Shown here: positions 1 through 8,700 of the stretch, piece by piece
How positions within the stretch are numbered: the first letter of the stretch is position 1
Layout of the letters: each line of letters starts with the position of its first letter
Origin: Candidatus Methanoperedens sp. BLZ2
GTDB lineage: Archaea; Halobacteriota; Methanosarcinia; Methanosarcinales; Methanoperedenaceae
Direction: 5' to 3'
DNA: 64,000 nt
Assembly: GCF_002487355.1 (NCBI RefSeq)
Contig: NZ_NTMG01000040.1
Location: 40,985 to 104,984, forward strand
Translations under genes and position numbers: made by a program
Notes under the pieces: model-generated
The model's input: the letters and a program-made list of their open reading frames with translations, nothing else
What the model was told of the DNA's origin: nothing
Database searches by the model: none

Positions 1-60
1 ATATAATGGCTTCCATTATTGCGATGTGAGCGATTATTATTGAGTGGATAATAAGTTATC
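1..60 (+). repeat. Diverged direct repeat, left copy
   Basis: About 60 bases here match 1011-1070 in the same orientation at roughly 73 percent by hand alignment. The best shared blocks are a start in ATATAA, TTCCAT and ATAAGTTA. The two copies bracket the 74-residue ORF and the RelE-like toxin. No coding potential is evident. They could be ends of an old duplicated or mobile segment. Confidence 0.45.
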
Positions 61-138
61 ATCCGTTGAATTTATCTGAAATTAGGATTAATAGTTACAT
101 TTAAGTAAAGAACAACCAACTATTAAAATAAGATAAGT

Positions 139-363
139 ATGCAAATGCAACAACAAGATTATAGTTTTAGGATTGATAAAACAAGCATAAAAAACATCTC
201 AAAAAGCATAGCCAGTGAGGTGGCAGATAGAATCTATTATGAATTTCTGCTTGCTAGATATATGCCAGAAGTCCTTGCCATAGAGAAAGGTAGTGTTGCA
301 CCCATAAAAACTGAAGACTTTAAGCAACAGTTAATGTCTAGGATTAATTCAATGGCTAAATAA
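139..363 (+). CDS. Small hypothetical protein, 74 aa
   Basis: I do not recognise this protein. It is short, charged and probably helical, with a Gln-rich start and no cysteines, signal peptide or membrane segment. Its last 15 bases overlap the 3' end of the convergent RelE-like toxin gene. A RelE antitoxin is normally encoded just upstream of the toxin on the same strand, so the opposite-strand position argues against a simple antitoxin role, although the size and the overlap keep that possible. A second ATG six bases inside the ORF is an alternative start. Confidence 0.45.
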   Translation: MQMQQQDYSFRIDKTSIKNISKSIASEVADRIYYEFLLARYMPEVLAIEKGSVAPIKTEDFKQQLMSRINSMAK

Positions 364-705
364 TTCCATTATATTTTTTATTCCTCCTTCAAATGCATAT
401 TCCAGCTTCTTCGTAAGTTGGTTTATTACTTTTTGCTGTTTTTCTCTATGTTCCCACTTCACAATGTAAAACTTCTCGTTTTCCTGGTTAATAATAACAT
501 AAAGCCTGTAAGGGGGATTCATGAACTTTATTTCACCGAGGATATACTTGTCTCTGACTTGAAGCAGTTTGACGGCGTTTTTGCCCATTCTCTCTATCTT
601 TTCTATTGATTTGTAGATAAGTTCCAATTGCTTCTTTTCCTTTATCCTCTCAATCTCTTTTTGGAAGGATGGAACAATTATTACCTCAATTTTCTCTTTA
701 GTCAT
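349..705 (-). CDS. RelE/ParE-like toxin (mRNA interferase fold)
   Basis: This 118-residue protein has the look of RelE/ParE-superfamily toxins: an N-terminal beta strand (VIIVPSF), two charged helices, then a strand-rich half with GEIKFMNPPYRLYVII and VKWEHREKQQ. RelE toxins cut mRNA on the ribosome and ParE relatives inhibit gyrase; which applies here cannot be told. It is somewhat longer than typical RelE (about 90 residues) because of a C-terminal helix. No antitoxin is visible upstream on the same strand; the only close partner is the convergent 74-residue ORF. An AT-rich stretch around 721-741 could be its promoter. Direct repeats at 1-60 and 1011-1070 surround the module. Confidence 0.6.
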   Translation of the reverse strand: MTKEKIEVIIVPSFQKEIERIKEKKQLELIYKSIEKIERMGKNAVKLLQVRDKYILGEIKFMNPPYRLYVIINQENEKFYIVKWEHREKQQKVINQLTKKLEYAFEGGIKNIMELFSH

Positions 706-1168
706 TTCTGTAGCACTATTATTATATCATGTCTATTTAAATAGAACCTTACTGTAGTATTGCATTAGCACTCCAGTCTATTTATAATAATACGAAAATG
801 GTTTGGTATAACGCATTAACCAGCCCCAACTTCTTACCACGTTAAGGTATAGGAGCATGCGCGTATTACGCATCGTAACGTATGAGTTTCAATCCTTTGA
901 TTACATTGAGAACGTATTCAGCATAAAATAATCCTTATATGCAGTTTTTACGAGGACGCTACCTGAAAACAATATCCATAGACGGTATTCTAAACTTTCG
1001 TTCATACCCCATATAAACGCTTCCATAAATGGACTATGGGCGATCATCATGGAATGGGTAATAAGTTAAGCCATCACATTTGTGTACTATAATGCCAGAA
1101 CTTTAAGAACATATTTAACCATATTTGACATCTTTAAAAAAAATAGTTATGAAATGTTGTAGGTAGTT
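706..1168. other. Intergenic stretch with repeat copy
   Basis: I see no gene in these 463 bases. They hold the right copy of the diverged direct repeat (1011-1070), a single GTTTCAATCC stretch at 886-895 that is not part of an array, and an AT-rich run at about 1110-1145 that probably includes the promoter of the ROCO gene. Confidence 0.4.
1011..1070 (+). repeat. Diverged direct repeat, right copy
   Basis: This copy matches 1-60 in the same orientation at about 73 percent by hand alignment. It lies about 100 bases upstream of the ROCO gene. Confidence 0.45.
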
Positions 1169-3577
1169 ATGGAAATGGCCGATATTTTAGACTTAATCAA
1201 TATTTTAGTAAAAAATAGTGTATTAGATTTATCCGGATATCAGCTGAGTTCTCTACCTCCTGAAATAGGTAATCTCACGAATCTCACTGAGCTTAACCTG
1301 ATGGAGAATCAACTAAGTTCTCTACCTCCTGAAATAGGTAATCTCACGAATCTCACTGAACTTAACCTGTACGAGAATAAACTGAGTTCTCTACCTCCTG
1401 AAATAGGTAATCTCACAAATCTCATCGGGCTTTCCTTGGGAGAGAATAAACTGAGTTCTCTACCTCCTGAAATAGGTAATCTCACGAATCTCACCGGGCT
1501 TTTCCTGGAAGGGAATCAGCTGAGTTCTCTACCTCCTGAAATAGGAAATCTCACGAATCTCACCGGGCTTTATCTGTACGGAAATAAACTGCGCTCTCTA
1601 CCTCCTGAATTAAGCAAGCTCATGAATCTCACCATGCTTGACTTGGAAAACAATCCTCTTGAATCCCCACCGCCAGAAATTGTTGAACGGGGCATTAAGG
1701 CAATTTTTGAATATTTAAAGCAGCTTCCTGAACCTGAAAAAGTGATTATTCATAATGAAGCGAAATTACTATTGGTGGGTCAAGGAGATGTGGGGAAGAC
1801 CTGCATTAAAAACAGATTAATTCATGATGAATTCATAGAAGATAAGTCTACACAAGGGATCGATATTTCAGAATGGAAGATTGTTGCTCCTACTGCAGAA
1901 CAAGAACAAATAAAGCTCAATATCTGGGATTTTGGGGGGCAGGAGATATACCATGCTACTCATCAGTTCTTTCTAACCAAACGTTCTATTTATCTTCTTG
2001 TTTGGAATGCCCGGAGGGCTAAAGATTATGAGCATATTTACTATTGGTTGCAAATTATTGATGCTTTCGGAGAGAACAGCCCAATAATTTTGGTGTTGAG
2101 CAAATTGAATGAGCGGGATGATGATCTTAATATGAAAGATCTCAAAGAACAATTTCCGCAAATTGTAGATATGTTTAAAATTGATAGCGAAGATGGAAAC
2201 GGATTTCCTAATTTAAAGGATATTATAACACGGACTGCTTGGCACTTACCCCATATGCGCACTCCCTGGGGGGAGTCATGGTTTAAGGTGCGTGAGCAAT
2301 TAGAGCAGAATGGACGAAATTGGATCACATATAATGAATTTCATCAAATATGTGAAAAGGAGAAATTGGATCAAAAACAAACAGATACTTTGGATGAATA
2401 TTTACACGATCTTGGTGTCATAATTCATTTTAGAGATAGAATTGCATTGAAAAATATGGTAATACTAAAACCTGATTGGGCAACCAAGGCTTTTTATAGA
2501 ATTCTGGATACCCCTTTTGTTCGTCAAAATGGAGGTGTTTTACCACACGATAAATTAGAACAAATCTGGGATATCAAAATCTATCCTCAGGAAATTCACC
2601 CTAAGATACTGGAACTTATGAACAAATTCGAACTGGTATACGAACTGCCTGATAAAAGAAGCCATTTAGTTGCAGAGCTATTACCAAGCACTGAATCAAA
2701 ACTTGAGTGGGATAATACAAATAATCTGTGTTTTTATTACCGTTATGATTTTCTACCTGCTGGAGTGATAACTCGTTTTATAGTACGAGTTCATCAGGTT
2801 ATAGAAAGAAGACCTGATGGTACACAATTATGCTGGCGGGAAGGCGTGGTGTTACAGCGGGAAAATACGCGTGCTTTTGTCAAAGTCAAAAAAATTGAAA
2901 GGCTGATTGAGATCAAAATCAATGGAGATAACAAACGAGAACTTTTAGCAGTTATTCGTCATGAATTTAGCCAAATCAACAGGTCAATTAAAAGAATTAA
3001 AATAGATGAAGAAATACCTTGTAATTGTTCAATAGATTGCACTTATAAATTTGAATATGGAAAATTATTGAAAGCTGAAAAGGCTGGTAAAGGTATCGTT
3101 CAATGTCATGATAGTTGGGATGATGTGCCGCTTTCACTATTGTTAGATGGTTATGAAAAGAAGGAAAATAGAATAAAAAACTTGGATTCTAAAGATTCAA
3201 GAATTTCGATACATGCAAGGGAAGTAATTATGAGAGATCAGTATAAAGCAGGCCAGGTCGGCGCTCAGGGTCCAGGGGCGCATGCACACGATATAACATT
3301 TAATCAAATTTGGAATGAAAATAAAGATGATATAGACCTGTTAGCACTTGCCATGGAATTAAATGATCTTCGTTTAAGGCTTAAAAAAGAAGCAACAAAG
3401 CCAGAGCACGACATCTTCATCGGTGCAATCACTTCCGCTGAAGGTTTTGCGAGAGAAAAAAATGGACCAAAAACGCTTGAATATTTATCAAAAGCAGGTA
3501 AATGGACTCTTGACATCGCCACCAAAATTGGTGTTCCGGTAGCTACTGAGGCATTAAAGAAAGCATTGGGATTATGA
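1169..3577 (+). CDS. ROCO protein: LRR - Roc GTPase - COR
   Basis: This 802-residue protein begins with about six 23-residue leucine-rich repeats (residues 20-170; core LSSLPPEIGNLTNLT). A Roc GTPase follows, with P-loop GQGDVGKT near 203, switch II DFGGQE near 253 and SKLN at the NKxD position. Next comes a COR dimerisation domain (about 370-620), then a cysteine-containing segment and a C-terminal helical module after a Gly/Ala-rich linker near 700. ROCO proteins are dimeric GTPases that use LRRs as sensors; in prokaryotes they often sit among conflict genes, as here. Several LRR units are almost identical at the DNA level (69-bp period, 1240-1600), which points to recent expansion or gene conversion. 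The effector output is not obvious. ATG 1169 is the natural start. Confidence 0.88.
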   Translation: MEMADILDLINILVKNSVLDLSGYQLSSLPPEIGNLTNLTELNLMENQLSSLPPEIGNLTNLTELNLYENKLSSLPPEIGNLTNLIGLSLGENKLSSLPPEIGNLTNLTGLFLEGNQLSSLPPEIGNLTNLTGLYLYGNKLRSLPPELSKLMNLTMLDLENNPLESPPPEIVERGIKAIFEYLKQLPEPEKVIIHNEAKLLLVGQGDVGKTCIKNRLIHDEFIEDKSTQGIDISEWKIVAPTAEQEQIKLNIWDFGGQEIYHATHQFFLTKRSIYLLVWNARRAKDYEHIYYWLQIIDAFGENSPIILVLSKLNERDDDLNMKDLKEQFPQIVDMFKIDSEDGNGFPNLKDIITRTAWHLPHMRTPWGESWFKVREQLEQNGRNWITYNEFHQICEKEKLDQKQTDTLDEYLHDLGVIIHFRDRIALKNMVILKPDWATKAFYRILDTPFVRQNGGVLPHDKLEQIWDIKIYPQEIHPKILELMNKFELVYELPDKRSHLVAELLPSTESKLEWDNTNNLCFYYRYDFLPAGVITRFIVRVHQVIERRPDGTQLCWREGVVLQRENTRAFVKVKKIERLIEIKINGDNKRELLAVIRHEFSQINRSIKRIKIDEEIPCNCSIDCTYKFEYGKLLKAEKAGKGIVQCHDSWDDVPLSLLLDGYEKKENRIKNLDSKDSRISIHAREVIMRDQYKAGQVGAQGPGAHAHDITFNQIWNENKDDIDLLALAMELNDLRLRLKKEATKPEHDIFIGAITSAEGFAREKNGPKTLEYLSKAGKWTLDIATKIGVPVATEALKKALGL

Positions 3578-3843
3578 ATATAAGGGTATCACGGCCATTC
3601 ATGCGGACAAATTTGCTTAGGCACAGAATTAAAAAAAATTATAAAGTTATCCTTTTGTCACTATTATCGTTATAATTCCACTTGTTTTACAATGGCACAG
3701 CCTATCGTTTCATCTCAAAACTACATATATCCCAAAATTATACGACATTTTACCGTTCCTTGACCAGCATGGTAAGCCCTGGCTGTTATCACAGATTTCT
3801 GGGATTTACCATTATCGTGACGGTAGTTTCCTGCTTTCCAAGG

Positions 3844-4182
3844 CTACTTTAATTCCACCATAAATCTTTTCTTGCCCAGAGGGATCATCTCAATCTTGCT
3901 GTTCTCTGTAATATCTAAATGCTTTGCAAGGTCTGCCGGTATCCTTATCACCAGTGATCTGGCACTTTTGCTGACTGACCTTACAAATCTGAAGGCATTC
4001 TTTTTAATATCCTCGCTGCGTTGCTCCATATCGGTCGCCTGCTCTTCTGTGAAAGTAATATGACCATTGGTACAACGCATTGCTTTTACATTTTCAAGTA
4101 CAATACCCTCTTCGAATTCATACTGTTCCAGTTCAACCTCTTGCATCTCCTGCCTGCATTTACCGCATATTATTTCTGTCAT
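3844..4182 (-). CDS. Antitoxin: YgiT-like zinc ribbon + AbrB-like domain
   Basis: This is probably the antitoxin of the pair with the upstream DUF4258 gene. The N-terminal half has CGKC and CTNGH, as in YgiT-type zinc fingers. The C-terminal half has the swapped-hairpin pattern SLVIRIPADLAKHLDI typical of AbrB/SpoVT DNA-binding domains. I chose ATG 4182 because GGAG sits five bases upstream and the start then lies one base after the upstream stop; the longer in-frame ORF from 4254 would run into the neighbouring gene. YgiT/AbrB antitoxins bind their own promoter and neutralise the toxin; autoregulation here is inferred. Confidence 0.72.
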   Translation of the reverse strand: MTEIICGKCRQEMQEVELEQYEFEEGIVLENVKAMRCTNGHITFTEEQATDMEQRSEDIKKNAFRFVRSVSKSARSLVIRIPADLAKHLDITENSKIEMIPLGKKRFMVELK

Positions 4183-4183
4183 T

Positions 4184-4435
4184 TTAGCTCCATTTTCTTT
4201 TAATTTCATACAGGGTGAGTATGAGAATGTCATCTTTATCATATGTCCATCCAACCATTATTTTCCTCCAGAATGGATCCTTTAGTTCGATGGAATGCGT
4301 GTATTCCATCCCTCGGCCTTTTTCATCGATCTTGGTAAATTCGAGTTCTCCATTTTCGATGGCAGCTTTCACATCATCTTCGCTTATCTTTCTGGAGGCC
4401 ATTCTTTTTCTGGCATGGTCGGAATATTTGTACAT
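4184..4435 (-). CDS. DUF4258 family toxin-like protein
   Basis: This 83-residue protein has the DUF4258 pattern: SDHARKRMASRKISEDDV at the start, then a central strand pair and IMVGWTYDKDDILILTLY near the end. DUF4258 proteins resemble RelE-like toxins and usually sit next to a zinc-ribbon or AbrB antitoxin, as here with a one-base gap. The toxin gene comes first, which is the HigBA/MqsRA-like order. GAGG lies four to five bases before the ATG. The RNase function is an inference from the family. Confidence 0.7.
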   Translation of the reverse strand: MYKYSDHARKRMASRKISEDDVKAAIENGELEFTKIDEKGRGMEYTHSIELKDPFWRKIMVGWTYDKDDILILTLYEIKRKWS

Positions 4436-4500
4436 TCATCCTCTTTTCATCTATATGTAAGATGAATAATATATGTTTGTCGTTGTGAATGCCGTTGGAA

Positions 4501-5226
4501 CTACCATCCCTCCACAAACGCCGGATGAAACCGCCTGTAGCTTTCATGAACCTGCTCAAAGTCCTCGCCTACCTTCTCGTAATGCTTTTCTTTAACGTGC
4601 ATTGTATGTCCCGCCGCCACCGCCGATAATTTCCGGGACCCACCTGCATTATCGTGATGGCGTTCTCCGGCCTCCCTGAGGGCCATGCAGGTAACAAGAT
4701 GCCTGGGATGGATATCTCCTGTCCTGGTATCGTAATATTTCACATCTTTCTGTATTCCAAGCAGCTTCGCATAATGATTTATCCTGTCCTTGAACCATGC
4801 CATTGAAAGTTTATCCCCGTCAGCGTTCACGAAGATGTAGCCCTTCTTGCGATTGCTAACGACCGTTTTCATCATGAGGTTGGTATTCTCACTAAGAAAA
4901 GCTGTCCTGGGCTTTGAAGGAAGGCGGATCTTCTTGTGCCTGTCACCCTTTACGGGCGCAGTCTTTTGCTTCACCCTGACAGCGGTAACTAATTGTTGCT
5001 CGCGGTCCCAGTTCTCTATCAGGAGGTTCAGGGCCTCAAAAGGCCGCAGCTGGGTTTCATAGATGGTCCTGAAGAACAGCTTCTCCCTGATAGGTATCTC
5101 AGGAGATGTGCAGATTGTTTTGCATTCATCCAGGTTCATGCCTCTGTCCAGTAGAGGCTGGTCAGTGAGTAACTTACCATTTGTTAAAATGGCTGGTTTT
5201 TTGGTCAAAATTGCTTGTTTTGCCAT
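4501..5226 (-). CDS. Tyrosine recombinase, compact (241 aa)
   Basis: The protein covers the catalytic domain of a phage-integrase-type tyrosine recombinase. I can see the first arginine (ETQLRPFEALN), a beta-strand lysine region (VKQKTAPVKGDRHKKIRL), HPRHLVTCMAL at the HxxR box (slightly offset from the consensus), AAGH and the likely nucleophile tyrosine in KEKHYEKV. It lacks the usual N-terminal SAM-like core-binding domain, so it is a minimal or N-terminally shortened recombinase. The N-terminus carries a doubled AILT motif. A perfect 11-bp inverted repeat lies just upstream (5243-5272) and a third half-site is inside the first codons, suggesting autoregulation or a recombination site. It may mobilise the surrounding accessory genes. 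Confidence 0.72.
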   Translation of the reverse strand: MAKQAILTKKPAILTNGKLLTDQPLLDRGMNLDECKTICTSPEIPIREKLFFRTIYETQLRPFEALNLLIENWDREQQLVTAVRVKQKTAPVKGDRHKKIRLPSKPRTAFLSENTNLMMKTVVSNRKKGYIFVNADGDKLSMAWFKDRINHYAKLLGIQKDVKYYDTRTGDIHPRHLVTCMALREAGERHHDNAGGSRKLSAVAAGHTMHVKEKHYEKVGEDFEQVHESYRRFHPAFVEGW

Positions 5227-5242
5227 AGGAGTTTAGCCCTTT

Positions 5243-5272
5243 ACTTACCATTTAATATATAAAATGGTAAGT
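5243..5272. promoter_or_regulatory. Inverted repeat at integrase promoter
   Basis: ACTTACCATTT and AAATGGTAAGT form a perfect 11-bp inverted repeat around AATATATA, which could serve as a TATA box. It starts 16 bases upstream of the recombinase start. A further ACTTACCATTT at 5172-5182 lies within the gene. An operator or recombinase-binding site is the simplest reading. Confidence 0.55.
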
Positions 5273-5522
5273 GAATAAACACTTTCAGATAGAGCGACCA
5301 ATGAGTAGGTAACAACCCAATGCCCATTGCAAAATCATCGCTCATACTGCATCCTTTTCATCCCATAAATGAAGTATGGTTGATGCTCCCACCAAAGCCT
5401 ATACTCCCGCCATAGACCGAAAGATTGTACTTTCGTTAACAAGAAAGCATATCTTGACTTCGTAAAGTTTCAGAGCATACCCTTTTAATAAATCAATATC
5501 ATGTAGCTCAAAGAGGCAGACT

Positions 5523-6500
5523 TTGGTAAAGAGGCGAAAAAAGAAGACGAAGAGATCAAATGGTTTGATATTTGTTGCTCTCATTTTTATTTTGATGGTA
5601 ATGATCCTTGTCGGATCCCTATACAGATACAAAAACCCCGCTTTACTTGATGGAATTCCAAATAAACCTGAGAAACCGCCAGTAACAACACCCACAGTTA
5701 CACCCATAACAATCACTTCCCCAAACAATACTGTTAAACTCGCAGCCTTCAACCTCCAGATTTTCGGGACCTCCAAAGCAGACAAACCTGAAGTCATGGA
5801 AGTACTCTCAAAGACCATCAGGAACTTCGATATTGTTGCTGTCCAGGAGATCCGGGACGCTTCTCAGACAGCTCTACCAGCTCTTAAAAATGCCGTAAAC
5901 GACATGGCTGGCCCGAAATACGATTTCCTAATGAGCGAACGCCTCGGCAGGACAACCAGCAAAGAGCAGTATGCCTACTTCTACAACACCCAGACAATCC
6001 AGCAAATCGTAGATCCTTACACATATCCTGATCCAAATGACCTGTTTCAAAGAGAACCGTATGTCGCAGAATTCAAAGCCATGAACGGCAACTTTGATTT
6101 CGTACTCATAACCATCCACACCGACCCCGACACAGCCACGCAGGAGATTAACGATTTGCCAGCAGTAGTTGAAAATGCAAAGGGAAGGTATCAGGGAGAG
6201 GGTGATTTCATTATCCTGGGAGATCTCAACGCAGACTGCAATTATTTCAATGAGAACAGCCAATCTCCATTGAGAAGTTATCTCTGGGTTATCAATAATA
6301 GCATTGACACAACGACAAAAAGCACAGCCTGCACTTACGACAGGATAATTGTCACAAGCCAGGCAAAGGACGATTTCACAGGGAATTCAGGAGTGTTCAG
6401 GTTCGATGAAGCATATAATCTGACCTATGACATGACGATCTCGGTTTCAGACCATTATCCTGTTTATGCGGAGTTCTGGAACAACAGGGATACAGATTGA
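5523..6500 (+). CDS. Membrane-anchored DNase I-like (EEP) nuclease
   Basis: This 325-residue protein has a basic N-terminus and one hydrophobic segment (about 12-33), then a Pro/Thr-rich linker and an endonuclease/exonuclease/phosphatase domain (about 65-320). Family motifs are visible: AFNLQIFG, VAVQEIRD with the metal-binding Glu, TIHTDP, LGDLNADC, and SDHYPVYAEF with the catalytic Asp-His. This is the DNase I branch. The anchor places the enzyme outside the cell, so it may degrade extracellular DNA or act on surface substrates. The start is TTG 5523, with AGAGG about eight bases upstream; the ATG at 5501 is followed at once by a stop. It stands alone on its strand. Confidence 0.75.
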   Translation: MVKRRKKKTKRSNGLIFVALIFILMVMILVGSLYRYKNPALLDGIPNKPEKPPVTTPTVTPITITSPNNTVKLAAFNLQIFGTSKADKPEVMEVLSKTIRNFDIVAVQEIRDASQTALPALKNAVNDMAGPKYDFLMSERLGRTTSKEQYAYFYNTQTIQQIVDPYTYPDPNDLFQREPYVAEFKAMNGNFDFVLITIHTDPDTATQEINDLPAVVENAKGRYQGEGDFIILGDLNADCNYFNENSQSPLRSYLWVINNSIDTTTKSTACTYDRIIVTSQAKDDFTGNSGVFRFDEAYNLTYDMTISVSDHYPVYAEFWNNRDTD

Positions 6501-6507
6501 AAAAATA

Positions 6508-7119
6508 TCAATCTATGAACCTGAAAGATGAGGACATTTCATTGAAATTGCTTTCAAGTTCGGCAGTCACATTGTCCCGCTTTTCAACATCGGTGCTTAT
6601 TACCTTAAAACGTAATACATACAACCTATTTCCGTGAATAACATTTATATCCCGCTGAAATAAGTCTCCGACAGTCCTATATTTTCTAATAATCTCCCAT
6701 GCTTTTTCTCCACCGAGTGTTGTATTTCCCTCATAGGTAATGCCCGCTTCTCTTTTCAACTCCTGTGAACGTGCATACTCCAATGTGTATCCAACAGGGA
6801 CTAATTGAGTGTCCATATTCACCTGAACTATGGAAAGAGTGCCGTACTTTTGCAAATCCCGCCTTATGGCGCCATCATCACCCGACGGCCACCAGGGATA
6901 TTTGTCATTGACAAAATTAACTATACCGCCATAAGGTAAATTCCACATCGCATCATCTTTCCATCCTGCCGGAAGCTTCATTTCAAACATGAGAGTTTTG
7001 TTGGAATAAACATCTTTTTTATTGGATGATATCTCATTACCTGCTATTTGCTGAATGCATCCGCTGAAAAGAACGATCAACAATAAAAATAAAGTGAGTA
7101 CAATGTTTTTCTTTTCCAT
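6508..7119 (-). CDS. Putative lipoprotein, PsbP-like
   Basis: The N-terminus is a lipoprotein signal: a Lys-rich start, a Leu-rich core, and the lipobox LFSGC at about residues 17-21. The rest (about 180 residues) has alternating strands and helices with a central LPAGWK motif, as seen in PsbP-like or DUF1795-like surface proteins of methanogens. No catalytic residues are evident. ATG 7119 leaves two bases after the upstream stop; a start at 7131 would overlap it. It is probably co-transcribed with the surface protein gene upstream. Confidence 0.55.
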   Translation of the reverse strand: MEKKNIVLTLFLLLIVLFSGCIQQIAGNEISSNKKDVYSNKTLMFEMKLPAGWKDDAMWNLPYGGIVNFVNDKYPWWPSGDDGAIRRDLQKYGTLSIVQVNMDTQLVPVGYTLEYARSQELKREAGITYEGNTTLGGEKAWEIIRKYRTVGDLFQRDINVIHGNRLYVLRFKVISTDVEKRDNVTAELESNFNEMSSSFRFID

Positions 7120-7121
7120 AA

Positions 7122-8504
7122 TCAGAACCATTGATAAATTAAAGTTAGAAGCTCCTGGTATGTTATTGACTCTGTAAATCCGGCTGGTACTGTTTTGTTC
7201 ATCCAGTCATTTGTTGCTTTTAGAATGTCACTGGATTCCACTCTGTCGGGATCATCACCAAGTCCCCTGTAATATGCAAGAATATTAAGTGTACTTGTTG
7301 GTATAGGTTCAACAACCCAAACCCAATATTGTATGGCACCACCGTTGGCATTACTGACAATTGAAGTTACAATCCATGTGCCTGGTGATGCGCTGGCGTT
7401 GATATAATTCCCCTGGGTTACACCGCTATTGGTCTGAACCAACGCACTGTTTAGAGACCACACCAAATTTGCAGTCTGATTGGTTGTGACGCTAAATGTT
7501 CTTTTTTCACCCACATTATTTTTTACTATTGAAGTACTTGGATTGAAACTGGTTATATAGGGACCACCGATTGATGACCCATCGATGGATGGGGTTTGAT
7601 GTGACTCTTCAGTTGCATTTATTGTAATAACCTGATTTTTCCCCTTTAACGAAGTTACATTAAAGTATATTCCTTTCCCATATTCCCTAACCACAGACGC
7701 AGAAGTTCCGGATGTAAAACCCATTTCATCGTAATATGGCGCTTTTAACGAATCTTGAATAATTACATGGTATAAAACATCGGGCTTAGTGTATGTAAAA
7801 TTGAAATACGTTTTTGCAGAATTTGATGAGTACGTAACAACATAAGGAATGGTTGAACTCACAGATACTGAAGCATCATAGGTTGCATCAAATGAGCCGC
7901 CATAATCGTCATCGCTTCCGATATAACAGCCCCCTTCCTCAACACGCACAAAAGCAGGCTCATTGGTATCAGGACTGCAAACTTTATAGTATTGGACTAA
8001 ATAGTTCAATCGTTTCAGATTTGTAAATATATTTGTGTCGTATGATAAAACGATATCTGAGGATGTAATTACGGCATTATCATTAAAAGCCCAATGAACT
8101 TTGTTATTGAGACGAGAAAAAGATACAACTCCACCGCCAGAACCGCCGGAGCTTATCGTAAAGGAAGTCGTATAATCCCTGGGAGGGAAGGAATATAGAT
8201 TTGTTAAATTAATGGTTAGAGCTGCCAGATGATCCCAGGAGGAAGTATCAAAATATAGTTTATCGAATAATACGTTATATTCGGTAGCCCAATTGTTCCC
8301 GTTCCCAAATGTGTAAACATGAGTGTATGTTTTTTCCTGGGTGTCGTTTACGACGACTTTACCGGACTCTGCTCCGGCTACGGAAGTAAATAAAAATATC
8401 ACTATGAATGAATATAATATGTTTTTATAATTTACATTCCTTTTCTTCACTGAAATGAACGATTCTTTTCTCAACGAGTGTTCAACCTCTATTTCTGCAA
8501 GCAT
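7122..8504 (-). CDS. Secreted surface protein with dockerin-like tail
   Basis: This 460-residue exported protein has a signal peptide (hydrophobic core about residues 29-43, then AGA|ES). The long beta-rich middle is full of Ser, Thr, Asn and Tyr, followed by an Ig-like segment (ITSFNPSTSIVKNN). The C-terminus (DDPDRVESSDILKATNDW...LLTLIYQWF) resembles the short tail repeats of Methanosarcinales cell-surface proteins and loosely resembles dockerins. It is probably an S-layer-associated or adhesive protein. A GTG at 8450 would give a cleaner signal peptide and is a reasonable alternative start. The lipoprotein gene follows directly. Confidence 0.6.
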   Translation of the reverse strand: MLAEIEVEHSLRKESFISVKKRNVNYKNILYSFIVIFLFTSVAGAESGKVVVNDTQEKTYTHVYTFGNGNNWATEYNVLFDKLYFDTSSWDHLAALTINLTNLYSFPPRDYTTSFTISSGGSGGGVVSFSRLNNKVHWAFNDNAVITSSDIVLSYDTNIFTNLKRLNYLVQYYKVCSPDTNEPAFVRVEEGGCYIGSDDDYGGSFDATYDASVSVSSTIPYVVTYSSNSAKTYFNFTYTKPDVLYHVIIQDSLKAPYYDEMGFTSGTSASVVREYGKGIYFNVTSLKGKNQVITINATEESHQTPSIDGSSIGGPYITSFNPSTSIVKNNVGEKRTFSVTTNQTANLVWSLNSALVQTNSGVTQGNYINASASPGTWIVTSIVSNANGGAIQYWVWVVEPIPTSTLNILAYYRGLGDDPDRVESSDILKATNDWMNKTVPAGFTESITYQELLTLIYQWF

Positions 8505-8700
8505 ATAATATCACAAAAAAACCCGATACTGTTGTTATGTATTTAAATTAATGCATGTAGATGTATATGAGAAAATATTTAAAAAGTTACATAGAAGGTG
8601 GGTCAAAATTGGTGGGAAAAGGGGTCAATTTTCAACGGGAATTTTCAAGGTATCTTAAAACCTAACCTTTAATCTGAAACAACACGGATATGGATTGAAT

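Noticed and set aside
886..895. GTTTCAATCC resembles the start of a CRISPR repeat (a similar TTTCAATCC is at 11237-11245)
   Set aside because: Each occurs once, with no regular spacing, spacers or cas genes in the window.
1309..1494. Minus-strand ORF with a repeated RFVRLPISGGRELSL pattern
   Set aside because: It is the reverse-strand shadow of the LRR repeats of the ROCO gene.
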